Shown: positions 1-9,144, numbered from the stretch's first letter. The stretch is DNA of 64,000 nucleotides from DASUGC01 sp035606665 (GCA_035606665.1 DATNEY010000032.1:372001-436000), one strand, 5' to 3'. Notes: a model not told the origin generated them from the sequence alone. Numbers and translations: made by a program.

Positions 1-669
1 CTCCGAGGCGTCCCTGGTGAGCGCGATCTGCGAGGTCGCGGTCTTGTTGGCGACGTTGGTCGCACTCGCCAGGCTGGGATACACCTCGAAGTGGATGTGC
101 GGCCAGCGGCCGGAGTAGCAGCCTGGATAGATCGACGTGAACGTGACCTTCCCGCTCGAGTCCGCCTCCTGCACTCCACGCAGGTAGTTCTGATTCGTGA
201 CGCCCAGCGCGTAGAGCGAATAGCGGCCGAGCGCGTCACAGTGCCAGAGATACACGGCGCGGCCGGCGAGCACGGCGCAGGTCGAGGCCGAGACGATGGT
301 GAGCTGGATCGTGAGCGGAACACCGGCCGCGGTGCCGCTGAGCCCGGCGAAGCTGGCGGTGATGTCACGACGATTGACTCCGCTCAAACTCAGCACGGTT
401 GGCCCATTCGATCCATCGCCGGGATAGGGCCCGGCCGTCTCTTCAGGAACGCGACTGCATGTGCTCGCCGAGCCGCCACCGGAACTTGAACTCGATCCGC
501 TCGGCGACGCGGCGGTAGTTCCGCCGCAGCCGAAGACGGACAACGCACTCACCCCGACGCCGAGTCTCGCGGCAATGCGGAACAGCTCGCGACGGTCCAT
601 GATGGCGCCCGTCGCTTTCAGATCCCGCTCGAGCCCGCCGAAATCATCGTGATGTAGATGGCTGCTCAT
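1..669 (-). CDS. Intradiol ring-cleavage dioxygenase, exported (3' end outside window)
   Basis: The reading frame is open from the ATG at 669 to the window edge (222 codons seen), so the C-terminus is missing. The family (protocatechuate 3,4-dioxygenase/catechol dioxygenase fold) cleaves catechols with Fe(III). Visible motifs are TAGPYPGD, WHCDALGRYS (first Tyr ligand) and YPGCYSGRWPHIHFEV (second Tyr and the two His ligands). The N-terminus has a twin-arginine-like stretch, MDRRELFRIAARLG, then a hydrophobic segment ending FGCGG, so Tat export, possibly as a lipoprotein, is likely. The leading HHDDFGGLERDL segment precedes the signal. The substrate cannot be told from sequence. It lies 65 nt downstream of vapC on the same strand. 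Confidence 0.9.
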   Translation of the reverse strand, partial: MSSHLHHDDFGGLERDLKATGAIMDRRELFRIAARLGVGVSALSVFGCGGTTAASPSGSSSSSGGGSASTCSRVPEETAGPYPGDGSNGPTVLSLSGVNRRDITASFAGLSGTAAGVPLTIQLTIVSASTCAVLAGRAVYLWHCDALGRYSLYALGVTNQNYLRGVQEADSSGKVTFTSIYPGCYSGRWPHIHFEVYPSLASATNVANKTATSQIALTRDASE

Positions 670-734
670 GGTGTTGTCACTCTCCTGAATAGACGCTGGC
701 CGGCGCCGGGAGATGTGACGAACGCGTGGCAGTT

Positions 735-1181
735 CTATGGAACGGTGATGACGGTCAGATGCTCGGCGCGGGCGCCGTTGGCGGCCGCGAGCGGGATGGA
801 CCGATCGAACGTGGCGAGCGTGCCATTCATGTCCTTCGCGAGCGCCAGCAGGTAAACGTCCGCGATCTGCGAGTGCCCGCGCGCATGCCCGAGGGAAAAC
901 CTTGCTTCGTCCTTGATGGAGAGCGCCGCGGGCCAGAACTTGTGATGACGGCTGCCGCAGAACATACGCAGCTGATCGGCGGCGACGGCAGGTCGAACGG
1001 CGTCCGTCTGGTATTTCGGATTCGAGACGACGCGAATGAAGCCGGCCTCGGTCATCGGACAGGTCGCCCATCCCTGTTCGTGATGGTCGGCGAACCAGTC
1101 GTGCGCAAGGTCGTGATGCACGTGATCCGCGTCGAAGAGCGCCACCAGAACGTTGATGTCGAGGAGCGCCACCCGGCTCAT
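735..1181 (-). CDS. vapC: PIN-domain ribonuclease toxin, VapC family
   Basis: A 148-residue PIN domain protein. The acidic tetrad expected for a Mg2+-dependent RNase is present: D8 (LLDINVL), E45 (MTEAGF), D107 (IADVYLL) and D125 (ATFDRS). Length fits VapC toxins, which cleave tRNA or rRNA when released from the antitoxin. It follows the antitoxin gene with only one base between the antitoxin TGA and the toxin ATG, the usual translationally coupled order. The RNA target is unknown. Confidence 0.88.
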   Translation of the reverse strand: MSRVALLDINVLVALFDADHVHHDLAHDWFADHHEQGWATCPMTEAGFIRVVSNPKYQTDAVRPAVAADQLRMFCGSRHHKFWPAALSIKDEARFSLGHARGHSQIADVYLLALAKDMNGTLATFDRSIPLAAANGARAEHLTVITVP

Positions 1182-1182
1182 T

Positions 1183-1416
1183 TCAGGATCCCCCGTCCTC
1201 CCGCAAATCGTTCACGAGCTTCATCGTGGGTTTGGGCGATCCGGGCGAACGCCGAGGCAACAGGGGAACGCCGTTCCTGACGCGGGCTGACCGCGGCGAT
1301 TCGAGCGACTTCCGGACCAGTTCGGAGACCACTTTCCCGAGCGTTGACCCCCTCGCCGCCGCAAGTTCTTTGGCGGCTTGGAGGATGTCGAGGTCGAGGT
1401 CCAAGGTAGTTCTCAT
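1183..1416 (-). CDS. vapB: Ribbon-helix-helix antitoxin, VapB type
   Basis: A 77-residue protein beginning MRTTLDLDLDILQAAKELAA, a typical beta-strand plus helices ribbon-helix-helix DNA-binding start, followed by a basic, proline-rich tail that would wrap the toxin. I chose the internal ATG at 1416 because the extra upstream residues (MYDALV) do not fit the family. It pairs with the PIN toxin directly downstream and would autorepress the operon. There is no clear operator palindrome in the 170 nt upstream. Confidence 0.82.
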   Translation of the reverse strand: MRTTLDLDLDILQAAKELAAARGSTLGKVVSELVRKSLESPRSARVRNGVPLLPRRSPGSPKPTMKLVNDLREDGGS

Positions 1417-1588
1417 GACGAGTGCATCATACATCTGATGCGTGATGTCATTGATCCATGGCGCATGGTTCCAGGTACCGGGTTGGCCAGGCGTTCAGGG
1501 TTCGCGGACCGATGTCACCGACAGGCCGTTGCCCTGTCTATAAGATGTGCAGCGTCATGCTCCCGAAGGCATCAAGAAAGAGGCACTC

Positions 1589-2029
1589 ATGAAGAAGGTA
1601 GCGGTGGTCATTGCGGCGGCAGCCATGTGCGGCGCCTTGTCGCTCGACGTGTTGGCTCAGTCGCGGGGCCGCCAGGGGGGCGGGGGCGCGGGCCAGGGAT
1701 CAGGCCAGGGCCGAGGCGGCGCTGGGCAGGGTCAAGGCCAGGGCCGCGGCCGTCAGGGTGAGCAAGGCAACGACGAGCGCAATCGTCTCCGCCAGGAACT
1801 GCAGCAGCTGCAGCGCGAGTTGAAGCTGCACGAAGAGGCGCTGAAGAAGGCGCGTCAGGCCAAGGACGAAGCGGCCGCCCGGAACGAGCAGCAGGAAATC
1901 AAGAACATCCGCGAGCGAATCAAGCAGCTTCAGGAGCGCGCCAAGAACGGCAACGGGCGCGGCGGCAGCGGACGTGGCGGTGGCACCGGCACCGGGCGCA
2001 GCGGCGGACGAGGACGCGGAGGCAACTAA
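1589..2029 (+). CDS. Small secreted glycine-rich coiled-coil protein (paralog A)
   Basis: 146 residues. Start ATG at 1589 is preceded by AAGAAAGAGG. Residues 1-24 form a Sec signal peptide (MKKVAVVIAAAAMCGALSL...LAQ). Then comes a Gly/Gln/Arg low-complexity segment (about 25-55), a charged coiled coil of about 65 residues rich in Gln, Lys and Glu heptads (RQELQQLQRELKLHEEALKK), and a Gly/Arg-rich tail. No enzymatic motif. The same plan (signal, low-complexity, coiled coil) appears at 5699-6088, so the two are likely paralogs. Function unknown; a periplasmic or envelope-binding structural protein is possible. Confidence 0.75.
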   Translation: MKKVAVVIAAAAMCGALSLDVLAQSRGRQGGGGAGQGSGQGRGGAGQGQGQGRGRQGEQGNDERNRLRQELQQLQRELKLHEEALKKARQAKDEAAARNEQQEIKNIRERIKQLQERAKNGNGRGGSGRGGGTGTGRSGGRGRGGN

Positions 2030-2096
2030 CAACCTGCAACCTGCACTGCTTTCAGGTGCCGGGCTGTGAGTCAGCACGCGCCGTCGACTCGAAGGA

Positions 2097-2546
2097 TTAG
2101 ATCGCGGCCGATTCGTTCTGCCTGCTCAACCATCTGGCGATAGGCAGCGACACCACAGCCGAGATCGCGCAGACGGCTGACATAGAACCAGCGAGGACGA
2201 CAGGCAAGACCCACAGCGGCCGGTCGCCTGGTGCGTGCTGGTCTCCAATCACGAACGGCAGCAGTGCGACCACCGCGCCCACGAGCGCGCCATAGGCACC
2301 GGCTCGCAATGGAGAGAGATCCGCGAGCCTGCGCCGGCCCGACGCCAGTCCAGCAATCGCTGAGAAAAGCGTACCTGCGATGAAGCCTGCGTACAGCGGT
2401 CCGCCGATGTGTTCAGGCTCAAGCTCACCGGCGTACAGCGGCCCAAGGACCAGCCCGGCCGCAAGCCAGACGGCTGCCCACGCAAGACCCATCGACGCTG
2501 CCCGGCCGAATCGTGTCGTCAACGTCTGCATATGCCCGTGCCCCAT
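2097..2546 (-). CDS. Small integral membrane protein, unknown function
   Basis: 149 residues with about four hydrophobic segments (around 19-40, 53-70, 83-101, 116-138) and short charged loops. I do not recognise the family. The first ATG overlaps an inverted-repeat region with no obvious Shine-Dalgarno; an alternative ATG five codons on (2531) is possible. It sits 49 nt downstream of the ADOP permease on the same strand, and that spacer holds nested palindromes, suggesting its own regulated promoter rather than simple read-through. Confidence 0.65.
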   Translation of the reverse strand: MGHGHMQTLTTRFGRAASMGLAWAAVWLAAGLVLGPLYAGELEPEHIGGPLYAGFIAGTLFSAIAGLASGRRRLADLSPLRAGAYGALVGAVVALLPFVIGDQHAPGDRPLWVLPVVLAGSMSAVCAISAVVSLPIARWLSRQNESAAI

Positions 2547-2572
2547 TGTGACAAGTACTTTGTATCACAAAG
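2546..2572. promoter_or_regulatory. Nested inverted repeats upstream of membrane protein gene
   Basis: Three overlapping symmetric elements are visible: TTGTGA (2546-2551) with TCACAA (2565-2570), the perfect palindrome AAGTACTT (2553-2560), and CTTTGT-ATC-ACAAAG (2558-2572). They fill the short gap between the permease stop and the next start. This looks like an operator or operator/promoter overlap; the regulator is not identifiable from sequence. Confidence 0.45.
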
Positions 2573-2595
2573 GTTTGGCGTACTCCAGTTCGCAC

Positions 2596-5112
2596 CTACT
2601 CTGACTTCAGCGCATTCACGGGATTGATGCGCACGGCCGCACGCGCTGGAAAGTAGATCGCGACCAGCGACACGACGAGCGTCATGGCCGCCGATCCCGC
2701 GAACGTCCGGAGATCGAGCGGCGTGACACCGTAGATCCAGCCCGAAAGATACTTCGTGAGGACAGCGGCGCCGGCGCAGCCTACGGCAATGCCGATCGCG
2801 GCAATCGTGAGACCTTGACTGAGCACCAGCGACGTCACGCCGCGGGCGGTCGCGCCGAGCGCCATCCGGACACCCAACTCGCGTGTGCGCTGGCGTACCC
2901 ACCAGCCAATCGTCGCCATCAGTCCAATCGCCGACAGACCCACGGCGATCGCCGCGATCGCGCCGAGCAGAAGCGCGCCAAACGGCGCTGTCCCCATGCG
3001 CTGGTAGATCAAGCCTCCATACGATCGCGGCTGCGTGACAACGAGTTCGGGACGGAGCGCATGGACGGCCTCGCGCATCTGCAGCGCCGCCTCCGCGTCG
3101 CGCCCGGCGCGGACGGCAGCAACCATCCACAAAGCGATGGTCGGATTCTGCGCGTACGGAACGTACGCTTCTGGAACGACGCGGGTGGAAACGCCACTCG
3201 AGCGCATGTCCTCGACGACTCCGACTATCGTCCTCACCACTGGAGTCGCGCCGGCGGGTTTGATCAGGAGCGTACGGCCGAGTACCAGACCCTCAGGGTG
3301 AAGCCGCTGTGCCAACTGCCGATTCACAACGACGACTGGCGGCGAGGATCTCGTATCGCCAGCGCTGAACAGCCGGCCCGCAGCCAATTGCACTTTCAGC
3401 AGGGAGAAGAATCCGGGTGTCGCGTAGTTCGTGGCGATAGAGCGCGTCTGCCCATTGATCTCGATCTCTGAGGTCGTCAGTGTGCCGCCCATCGGCACGT
3501 ACGAGCCGCCCTCGACCGCCGCGATCGCCGGCGCCAGGCTCATCCGGTCGCGCAGTTCCGCGAAAAACGCCGCGCTCGCCTCGGGCGTCGCGCCACGCAG
3601 ACGGACCGACATCAGGAGCTTGCCAGCGGGATCGAAGCCCGGCGCCGACGGGCGGAGTGTCAGAAACGTCTGCACCATCAGCGACGCGGAGATCAGCACG
3701 ACGATCGACACGGCGATCTCGGTGACGACAAGAGCTCGACGAGCCCAACTCCCCTGCCTGCCGGTCGCACGTGACGATTCCTTCAAATCGCGCGCGGGCG
3801 CGAAGCGTCCCAGCTCGAATACGGGCAAGAGGCCTGCGACTATGCCGGCGAGGCCCGCCGTAAGTGCCGCCATCGCCAGAACTCGTCCGTTCACGGCGAT
3901 CTCGCCGATATACGGAAGGTTCGCGGGCAACGCCGCAATCATGATCTTGAGTCCGGCGCTGGCGGCGAGCACGCCCGCGATCGCGCCCGTGCCGGCCAGA
4001 ATGACATTCTCCGTCAGCGTCTGGCGAACAAGACGGCCGAGGCCCGCGCCGAGCGCCAGCCGGACGGCCATTTCGCGCCGGCGCGCCAGCGTCCGCTCCA
4101 TCTGCAGGCCACCGACGTTGAAGCATGCGATCAAGAGGACGCTCGAGACGGCGACCATGAGCACCGTGAACGGCGTGCTCACATCGCGGACGATGGATCG
4201 ATCGATGGGTTCGAGCTGGAATCCCGGCAGAGCCTGACGCGCGGCGTCAATCGACGTCCCCGGGCGCAACCTTCCGATGACGCTGCCGGCCCCGCCACGG
4301 CAACCGGCATTCTCCGGACTCGCAACCGGCCGGTTTCGCGGCATCCAGCCCTGCACGTCGGCACGTGCCAGCGGACCGGCGAATCCTTTCGGCATCACGC
4401 CGATCACCGTGACCGGCGTTGCATTAATCGTCAGTGCGCTGTGCAAGATTGCTGGCGATCCGCCCAACTCGCGCCAGAACTCGTGACTGAGCACAATCAC
4501 CGGCGCCGCGCCCGGCTGGTCGTCACCGGCCTCAATCACGCGGCCGATCCAGGGACGAGTCTCGAAGACGCCGAACATTGCCGGCGTCACGCACTCGACG
4601 TCGTCGATGCTGATGGGATAGCCCTGTCCGGTGAGGACGTGCGATCCGCTGCCGTACGCGCCGACACTCGACAGCGGACCGGGATTCTCGACAAGCTGAC
4701 GGTACTTGTCAGGCGTCACCGCTGACGTCGCACGGTCGCCCTCGAGCACTCTCAAGGCGACGATCTCTTCCGGCCGTTCGAACGGCGACGTCAGCAAAAC
4801 GGCGTCAACGATGCTGAACATGGCGGCATTGAGGCCGGTGCCGCAGGCCAGCATCAGCACGGCCATGAGCGTGAAGCCCGGCGTACGCCGCATCATCCGG
4901 AATGCGTACTTCGTGTCCTGCCGCAGAGCGGCCGCGTGTTCACGGATGACGGCGGCCACAAGTCCCGGAACCTCGCGGCTGACGAGACCGGTGCGGTCGC
5001 CGGAGCGGCGCCGCTCGGCAAGATCGGACTCGATCGCCTGTCCGAAGTCGGAACGGAACTCCGCCGGCAGCATTCGGACGAGCCGGCGCAGCAATCGGTC
5101 GAGCATCGTCAC
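2596..5112 (-). CDS. ADOP-type MacB/FtsX ABC transporter permease
   Basis: 838 residues. An N-terminal soluble region (1-70, including MLDRLLRRLVRMLPAEFRSDF) is followed by the first TM helix (RMMRRTPGFTLMAVLMLACG), a large periplasmic MacB_PCD-like domain, three TM helices of a FtsX domain, then a second periplasmic/FtsX half ending with the conserved GVRMALGA and NPVNALKSE motifs. The duplicated FtsX arrangement without an ATPase domain is the acidobacterial orphan permease type. Family role: mechanotransmission or export with an unlinked ATPase; substrate unknown. The start overlaps the PadR stop (ATGA), so the two are co-translated. Confidence 0.9.
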   Translation of the reverse strand: MTMLDRLLRRLVRMLPAEFRSDFGQAIESDLAERRRSGDRTGLVSREVPGLVAAVIREHAAALRQDTKYAFRMMRRTPGFTLMAVLMLACGTGLNAAMFSIVDAVLLTSPFERPEEIVALRVLEGDRATSAVTPDKYRQLVENPGPLSSVGAYGSGSHVLTGQGYPISIDDVECVTPAMFGVFETRPWIGRVIEAGDDQPGAAPVIVLSHEFWRELGGSPAILHSALTINATPVTVIGVMPKGFAGPLARADVQGWMPRNRPVASPENAGCRGGAGSVIGRLRPGTSIDAARQALPGFQLEPIDRSIVRDVSTPFTVLMVAVSSVLLIACFNVGGLQMERTLARRREMAVRLALGAGLGRLVRQTLTENVILAGTGAIAGVLAASAGLKIMIAALPANLPYIGEIAVNGRVLAMAALTAGLAGIVAGLLPVFELGRFAPARDLKESSRATGRQGSWARRALVVTEIAVSIVVLISASLMVQTFLTLRPSAPGFDPAGKLLMSVRLRGATPEASAAFFAELRDRMSLAPAIAAVEGGSYVPMGGTLTTSEIEINGQTRSIATNYATPGFFSLLKVQLAAGRLFSAGDTRSSPPVVVVNRQLAQRLHPEGLVLGRTLLIKPAGATPVVRTIVGVVEDMRSSGVSTRVVPEAYVPYAQNPTIALWMVAAVRAGRDAEAALQMREAVHALRPELVVTQPRSYGGLIYQRMGTAPFGALLLGAIAAIAVGLSAIGLMATIGWWVRQRTRELGVRMALGATARGVTSLVLSQGLTIAAIGIAVGCAGAAVLTKYLSGWIYGVTPLDLRTFAGSAAMTLVVSLVAIYFPARAAVRINPVNALKSE

Positions 5113-5474
5113 GCCTTCTTGAACGTCCGCGTCGTCCGCGCCGCCAGCACCATCTTCTCGAGGCGCGCCATTTCCGCCGCGACAACCCTGCGGCCGAACG
5201 GCGTCAAACGGTAATAGATGCGGCGGTCATCGTCATTGTCCGGACTCGGACGCCGAGGTGATTCCACCGCGAGGCCCTCGGCAAGCAGGCGTTTGATGAT
5301 GCCGTAAAGCGTGCCGGTGCCGAGCTCGACCGCGCCGGCGGTGAGGGCCGAAACATCCTTGATGATGGCGTAACCGTGCCGATCGCCGTCGGCAAGCGCG
5401 ACCAGTACATGGAACATGGCCGGTGTCAGCGGCAGCAGCGTCTCGGGATCGCGGTCGGGTGTCTTGGGTGACAT
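5109..5474 (-). CDS. PadR family transcriptional regulator (partner of ADOP permease)
   Basis: 121 residues with a PadR winged helix: MFHVLVALADGDRHGYAII, GTLYGIIKRLLAEGL and DRRIYYRLTPFGRRVV. The C-terminal part is short, as in PadR subfamily 2. PadR proteins normally repress a neighbouring transporter operon. Here the gene overlaps the permease start by 4 nt. Upstream, GTCGCG (5477-5482) and CGCGAC (5499-5504) form a spaced inverted repeat that could be its operator, but it is less convincing than the TATATA palindromes at the other PadR loci. Confidence 0.9.
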   Translation of the reverse strand: MSPKTPDRDPETLLPLTPAMFHVLVALADGDRHGYAIIKDVSALTAGAVELGTGTLYGIIKRLLAEGLAVESPRRPSPDNDDDRRIYYRLTPFGRRVVAAEMARLEKMVLAARTTRTFKKA

Positions 5475-5698
5475 GAGTCGCGACCAACTATATCGTGACG
5501 CGACATATCAACGCAAGGCGTATTTATCCATTTGGACATCGATCCAACGTGCATTTGATTGGCAACTCCAATGAACCGATGGATCGACGACGGAATGGAT
5601 CGATACATATTTGTGATCCGCTCTTGATGTCACTTCAGACCAACTCTCTCGGTCTATATGAATTGCCGGCGCCCGCCTCAGTAATCGCGGAGGATGAA
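5475..5698. promoter_or_regulatory. Divergent intergenic region, AT-richer
   Basis: This 224-nt gap separates the PadR start (minus) and the paralog B start (plus). It is clearly more AT-rich than its surroundings and holds small inverted repeats such as TTGGACATCGATCCAA. It presumably carries both promoters, but I cannot assign -35/-10 boxes with confidence. A strong GGAGG lies just before the plus-strand start. Confidence 0.4.
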
Positions 5699-6088
5699 AT
5701 GAGACGGGTCATCGCAACACTCGGTGCGTTGGTAATCGTGAGTGCCTTGACGGTCGATGTCGCAGGTCAGGCGCGCACACGGTCGGGACAGGGACAGACG
5801 GCTCGCAGTGGGCAGACGGCCCGCGGCGGACAGACAGCACGGCCCGGCGATCCGCGTCAGCGGCCGCCAGACAATCGCAACTGCGGCGAGATCGCGCAGC
5901 TTCGCCAGGAACTGGCGCGGCTCCAGCAGGAGCTGCATCAGCTCCAGCGGGCGCTGGAGCAGGCGAAACAAGCGGGCAACCACGAGCGCGCGCAGCAGAT
6001 CGCGCACGAAATCCGGCGCGTGCAGTCGCAGATCCAGGACGTGCAGCAGAAGATCCGAAGGCTGCAGAACAATTGCACTGGACGCTAG
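5699..6088 (+). CDS. Small secreted coiled-coil protein (paralog B)
   Basis: 129 residues. The start at 5699 has GGAGG five to nine bases upstream; longer upstream-frame starts are less likely. There is a signal peptide (MRRVIATLGALVIVSALTVDVAGQ), then Gly/Gln/Thr repeats (SGQTARGGQTARPGD), then a Gln-rich coiled coil (LRQELARLQQELHQLQRAL and QIQDVQQKIRRL). Two cysteines (in NRNCGE and NNCTGR) flank the coiled coil and could form a disulfide. Architecture matches the protein at 1589-2029; the two flank the PadR-ADOP operon. Function unknown. Confidence 0.75.
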   Translation: MRRVIATLGALVIVSALTVDVAGQARTRSGQGQTARSGQTARGGQTARPGDPRQRPPDNRNCGEIAQLRQELARLQQELHQLQRALEQAKQAGNHERAQQIAHEIRRVQSQIQDVQQKIRRLQNNCTGR

Positions 6089-6185
6089 TTCAACCGACAA
6101 CCAACAACCGACAACCTGCAATTGGTTCGGGGTTCCGGGCCCGTTCTCCGCGCCTTACTGCAGGTTGTAGGTTGTGGGTCGCAGG

Positions 6186-9053
6186 TTACTTCAAGGGGTC
6201 TGCACGTACCGTCAGCGTCGTTGTCAATGTCTTGCCGCCCGTGGTGATTTTGACGCGATAGGTTCCGGGCGCCGCGACAGCGCCGCCGCCGGCCGCCGGT
6301 GCAGGTGCATCCGCCGCGTCTGGATCTCCCGCGCCCGCTGCGCGGCCTGCTCCGCCGGCGCGCTGACCACCGCCGGCTGCACCAGCAGCCCCCGCGGCAC
6401 CTGCATCACCTCCGCGGCCGCCACCTCCGCGGCCGCCGCCGCGACCGCCGCCAGCACCACCAGCTGCCGCAAAGCGCATGTCCCAGAAGTAACGGTTGAT
6501 CCCGGCGGTTGCCGGGACATTGAGCGTGACCGTGCGCGCGCCATCGAGGGACGCGATTTCCATCTGCACGGGCTCGGCCGGGGCGGCCTTCAGATAGAAC
6601 GTGATCGTCGCTGAATTCGCGAGCTCCGTCGGTGAATTGAGCGGAGCGCGCGCGGCAATCGTCAGCGGATTGCGGCCCTGGAACATCAGGTGGCCGCGCG
6701 TGGCGCCACGGCTGACCGCGTTCCAGATCGTTGCGACTTTATTCTGGAAGAGATACGCGTCCGACTCGAGCACCGCCGGCGTGAGCTGCTGAAGCGGCGT
6801 GATGTCATCGAGCACCCACAGACTGCGTCCGTGCGTGGCCGCGATGAGGTCGTGCTGGCGCGGATGGATCACGAGGTCGTGCACCGGAACGATCGGCAGG
6901 CCGTTCAGCCGCCGCCAGCTCGTGCCGCCGTCGATGGACGCGTACGCGCCAATCTCATTGCCAGCGAAGAGCAGATTCGGATTCTTCAGATCCTCTTTGA
7001 CGACGTAGACCGGCGACTTCGCGGGCAGATTGTTCACAAGCGAAGCCCACGTACGGCCGTAATCCGTGGACTTCAGCACGTACGGCTTCATGTCGTCCCG
7101 GCGATGCCCGTCGAATGACACGAACACCGTGCCCGGATCGAAATGGGACGGCTCGACGCGGCTCACCCACGTGCCCGGCGGCACGAGGTTTCTCGGAATG
7201 TTCGGGCGCACGTTGGTCCACGTCTTTCCCGCATCCCTGGTGACCTGCACGTTGCCATCATCGGTGCCGGCCCAGATCAGCCCGCGAACCAGAGCGGATT
7301 CGACGATGGAGATGATCGTCGCGTGCGTTTCGGCGCCGCCGCGCTCGCCCATCGCGGGCCCCGGCCCACTGATGAGCTCGGCGTCCTTCGTCGACAGGTC
7401 CGGGCTGATGATTTCCCACGATTCGCCGCGATTCGTGCTGCGCATCAGGTAGTTGCCGCCGAGGTACAGCGTTTTCGAATCGTGCGGCGAGAGAATCAGC
7501 GGCGAGCTCCAGTTATACCGGAACCGCGGATTTCCGCCCTCGCTCTTCGACACGTCTTCGTAGTTCATGATCGTAGCCGGACGGGGACTCACGCCCTCGC
7601 CCTGCTGCCGGAACGTCGCGTCGAGCCGGCGCACGCTGCCGTTCTGCGTTTCTGTATAGACGATGCGCCAGTCCTCGGGGTCGACGGTGGTGTGAAAACC
7701 ATCGCCGGAGTGGAACTTGAACCAGTGGTCACCGAGGATGCCGTTGTAGTCGCGGCTGTTCGACGGCCCGCCCCAGTTGCCGCTATCCTGCAGCCCGCCG
7801 TAGAGCCAGTACGGATCGCGATTGTCCGCGGTCACCGCGTAGAACTGGCCGATGTCCATGTTGTCGAACATGATGAAGTTACGGCCGCCGTCGTACGTCA
7901 CGGACGCGCCCTTGTCGTTCGACACGTAGAAGCGATCGCTGTTCGACGGGTCGATCCACATCGCGTGGAAGTCGCCCTCGATGCCGGGCAGCGTGCGTCC
8001 AAACGTCTTCCCGCCGTCCTCCGACACACGCGCCGGCACCTGCAGGACGAACAGCCGGTTCGCGTTGTTGGGATCGAGATAGATGTGGTTGTAGTAGAAC
8101 GGCCGGTCTGCGGAAGCGTTCATGAACGTCCACGTGGCGCCCGCATCCTCCGATCGATAGATGCCGGGGCCGGGCGTCTTGGCGTCAGTGCCGCGTGGCG
8201 ACTCGACGATCGCCGTCAGGATCTTCCCGTTACGCCGATAGACGGTGAGTCCGATCTTCCCCACCGAGCCTGCCGGCAATCCGCCGCCGAGCTTCGTCCA
8301 CGTGTCTCCGCCGTTCGTCGACTTGTACAGGCCCCCATTCGGGCCGCCGCTCTCGAACACGTACGGCTTTCTGATGCGCTCCCACATGCTCGCGTAGAGC
8401 ACGTTGGGATTCGCCGGGTCCATGATCAGATCGCCGGCGCCGGTCTTGTCGTCCTGCGGCAATCCACCGGCGAGCTTCTTCCACGTCTTGCCGCCGTCGG
8501 TCGTCTTGTAGACGCCGCGTTCGTGGTTGTAGCCCCAGAGGTGTCCCTGCGCCGCGACATAGACGATGTCCGGATTCGTCGGATGCGTGATGATGCGCGG
8601 AATGTGATGCGTCTCCGCGAGGCCCATGTTGGTGAACGTCTTGCCGCCGTCCGTGGACTTGTACACGCCGTCGCCCCACGACGCGCTGTTCCGGACGCAG
8701 CCCTCGCCCGATCCCACCCAGACGATATTCGGGTCCTTCTGGAAGATCGTCACGTCGCCGATGCTCGACGTCCCGTAGTTCGTGAAGATCGGCTCCCACG
8801 TCGTACCCGCGTTCACCGACTTCCACACGCCACCCGACGCCGCGGCGACGTAGACGATCGCCGGATTCGACTCGACGGCGTCGATGTCCGTCACTCGTCC
8901 CGCCATATTCGCGGGACCGAGATTGCGCCACTTCAGATCCTTCAACAGCGCGTCGGTCGGGGCCGCCGTGGGCGCCTGCGCCTGAGGAGTCGTCACAACG
9001 AGTCCGACGGTACCGACACACAGCAGGGAGACGAGCAGCGTACGTGCGGTCAT
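6186..9053 (-). CDS. Secreted BNR/sortilin (VPS10)-type beta-propeller protein
   Basis: 955 residues from the ATG at 9053, which has AGGAGA upstream; an ORF extension to 9161 lacks support. Signal peptide: MTARTLLVSLLCVGTVGLVV...AQA. The body is a tandem beta-propeller with many Asp-box repeats (for example KSTDGGKTF, KTTDGGKTW, KSTNGGDTW, RSEDAGATW, TRDAGKTW, STDYGRTW). This family resembles sortilin/photosystem II stability (YCF48) propellers and some glycosyl hydrolases. No catalytic motif is apparent. Near the C-terminus is a roughly 70-residue Gly/Ala/Arg low-complexity insert before a final beta domain. Likely an exported binding or processing protein. Confidence 0.88.
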   Translation of the reverse strand: MTARTLLVSLLCVGTVGLVVTTPQAQAPTAAPTDALLKDLKWRNLGPANMAGRVTDIDAVESNPAIVYVAAASGGVWKSVNAGTTWEPIFTNYGTSSIGDVTIFQKDPNIVWVGSGEGCVRNSASWGDGVYKSTDGGKTFTNMGLAETHHIPRIITHPTNPDIVYVAAQGHLWGYNHERGVYKTTDGGKTWKKLAGGLPQDDKTGAGDLIMDPANPNVLYASMWERIRKPYVFESGGPNGGLYKSTNGGDTWTKLGGGLPAGSVGKIGLTVYRRNGKILTAIVESPRGTDAKTPGPGIYRSEDAGATWTFMNASADRPFYYNHIYLDPNNANRLFVLQVPARVSEDGGKTFGRTLPGIEGDFHAMWIDPSNSDRFYVSNDKGASVTYDGGRNFIMFDNMDIGQFYAVTADNRDPYWLYGGLQDSGNWGGPSNSRDYNGILGDHWFKFHSGDGFHTTVDPEDWRIVYTETQNGSVRRLDATFRQQGEGVSPRPATIMNYEDVSKSEGGNPRFRYNWSSPLILSPHDSKTLYLGGNYLMRSTNRGESWEIISPDLSTKDAELISGPGPAMGERGGAETHATIISIVESALVRGLIWAGTDDGNVQVTRDAGKTWTNVRPNIPRNLVPPGTWVSRVEPSHFDPGTVFVSFDGHRRDDMKPYVLKSTDYGRTWASLVNNLPAKSPVYVVKEDLKNPNLLFAGNEIGAYASIDGGTSWRRLNGLPIVPVHDLVIHPRQHDLIAATHGRSLWVLDDITPLQQLTPAVLESDAYLFQNKVATIWNAVSRGATRGHLMFQGRNPLTIAARAPLNSPTELANSATITFYLKAAPAEPVQMEIASLDGARTVTLNVPATAGINRYFWDMRFAAAGGAGGGRGGGRGGGGRGGDAGAAGAAGAAGGGQRAGGAGRAAGAGDPDAADAPAPAAGGGAVAAPGTYRVKITTGGKTLTTTLTVRADPLK

Positions 9054-9125
9054 TCCATTTCTCCTGGGCCTGCAACAGTAGCAGATCGTTCCGCACGGAG
9101 ACACGGATGGAAACGGAGACACGGA

Positions 9126-9144
9126 AAGAGCTTTCCAAGCTCTT
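9126..9144. promoter_or_regulatory. Perfect inverted repeat in divergent promoter region
   Basis: AAGAGCTT-TCC-AAGCTCTT, an 8-bp perfect inverted repeat, lies in the 126-nt divergent region between the propeller gene and the amidohydrolase, 35 nt before the amidohydrolase start. A direct repeat ACGGAGACACGGA precedes it. Could be an operator or a 5' UTR hairpin. Confidence 0.45.
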
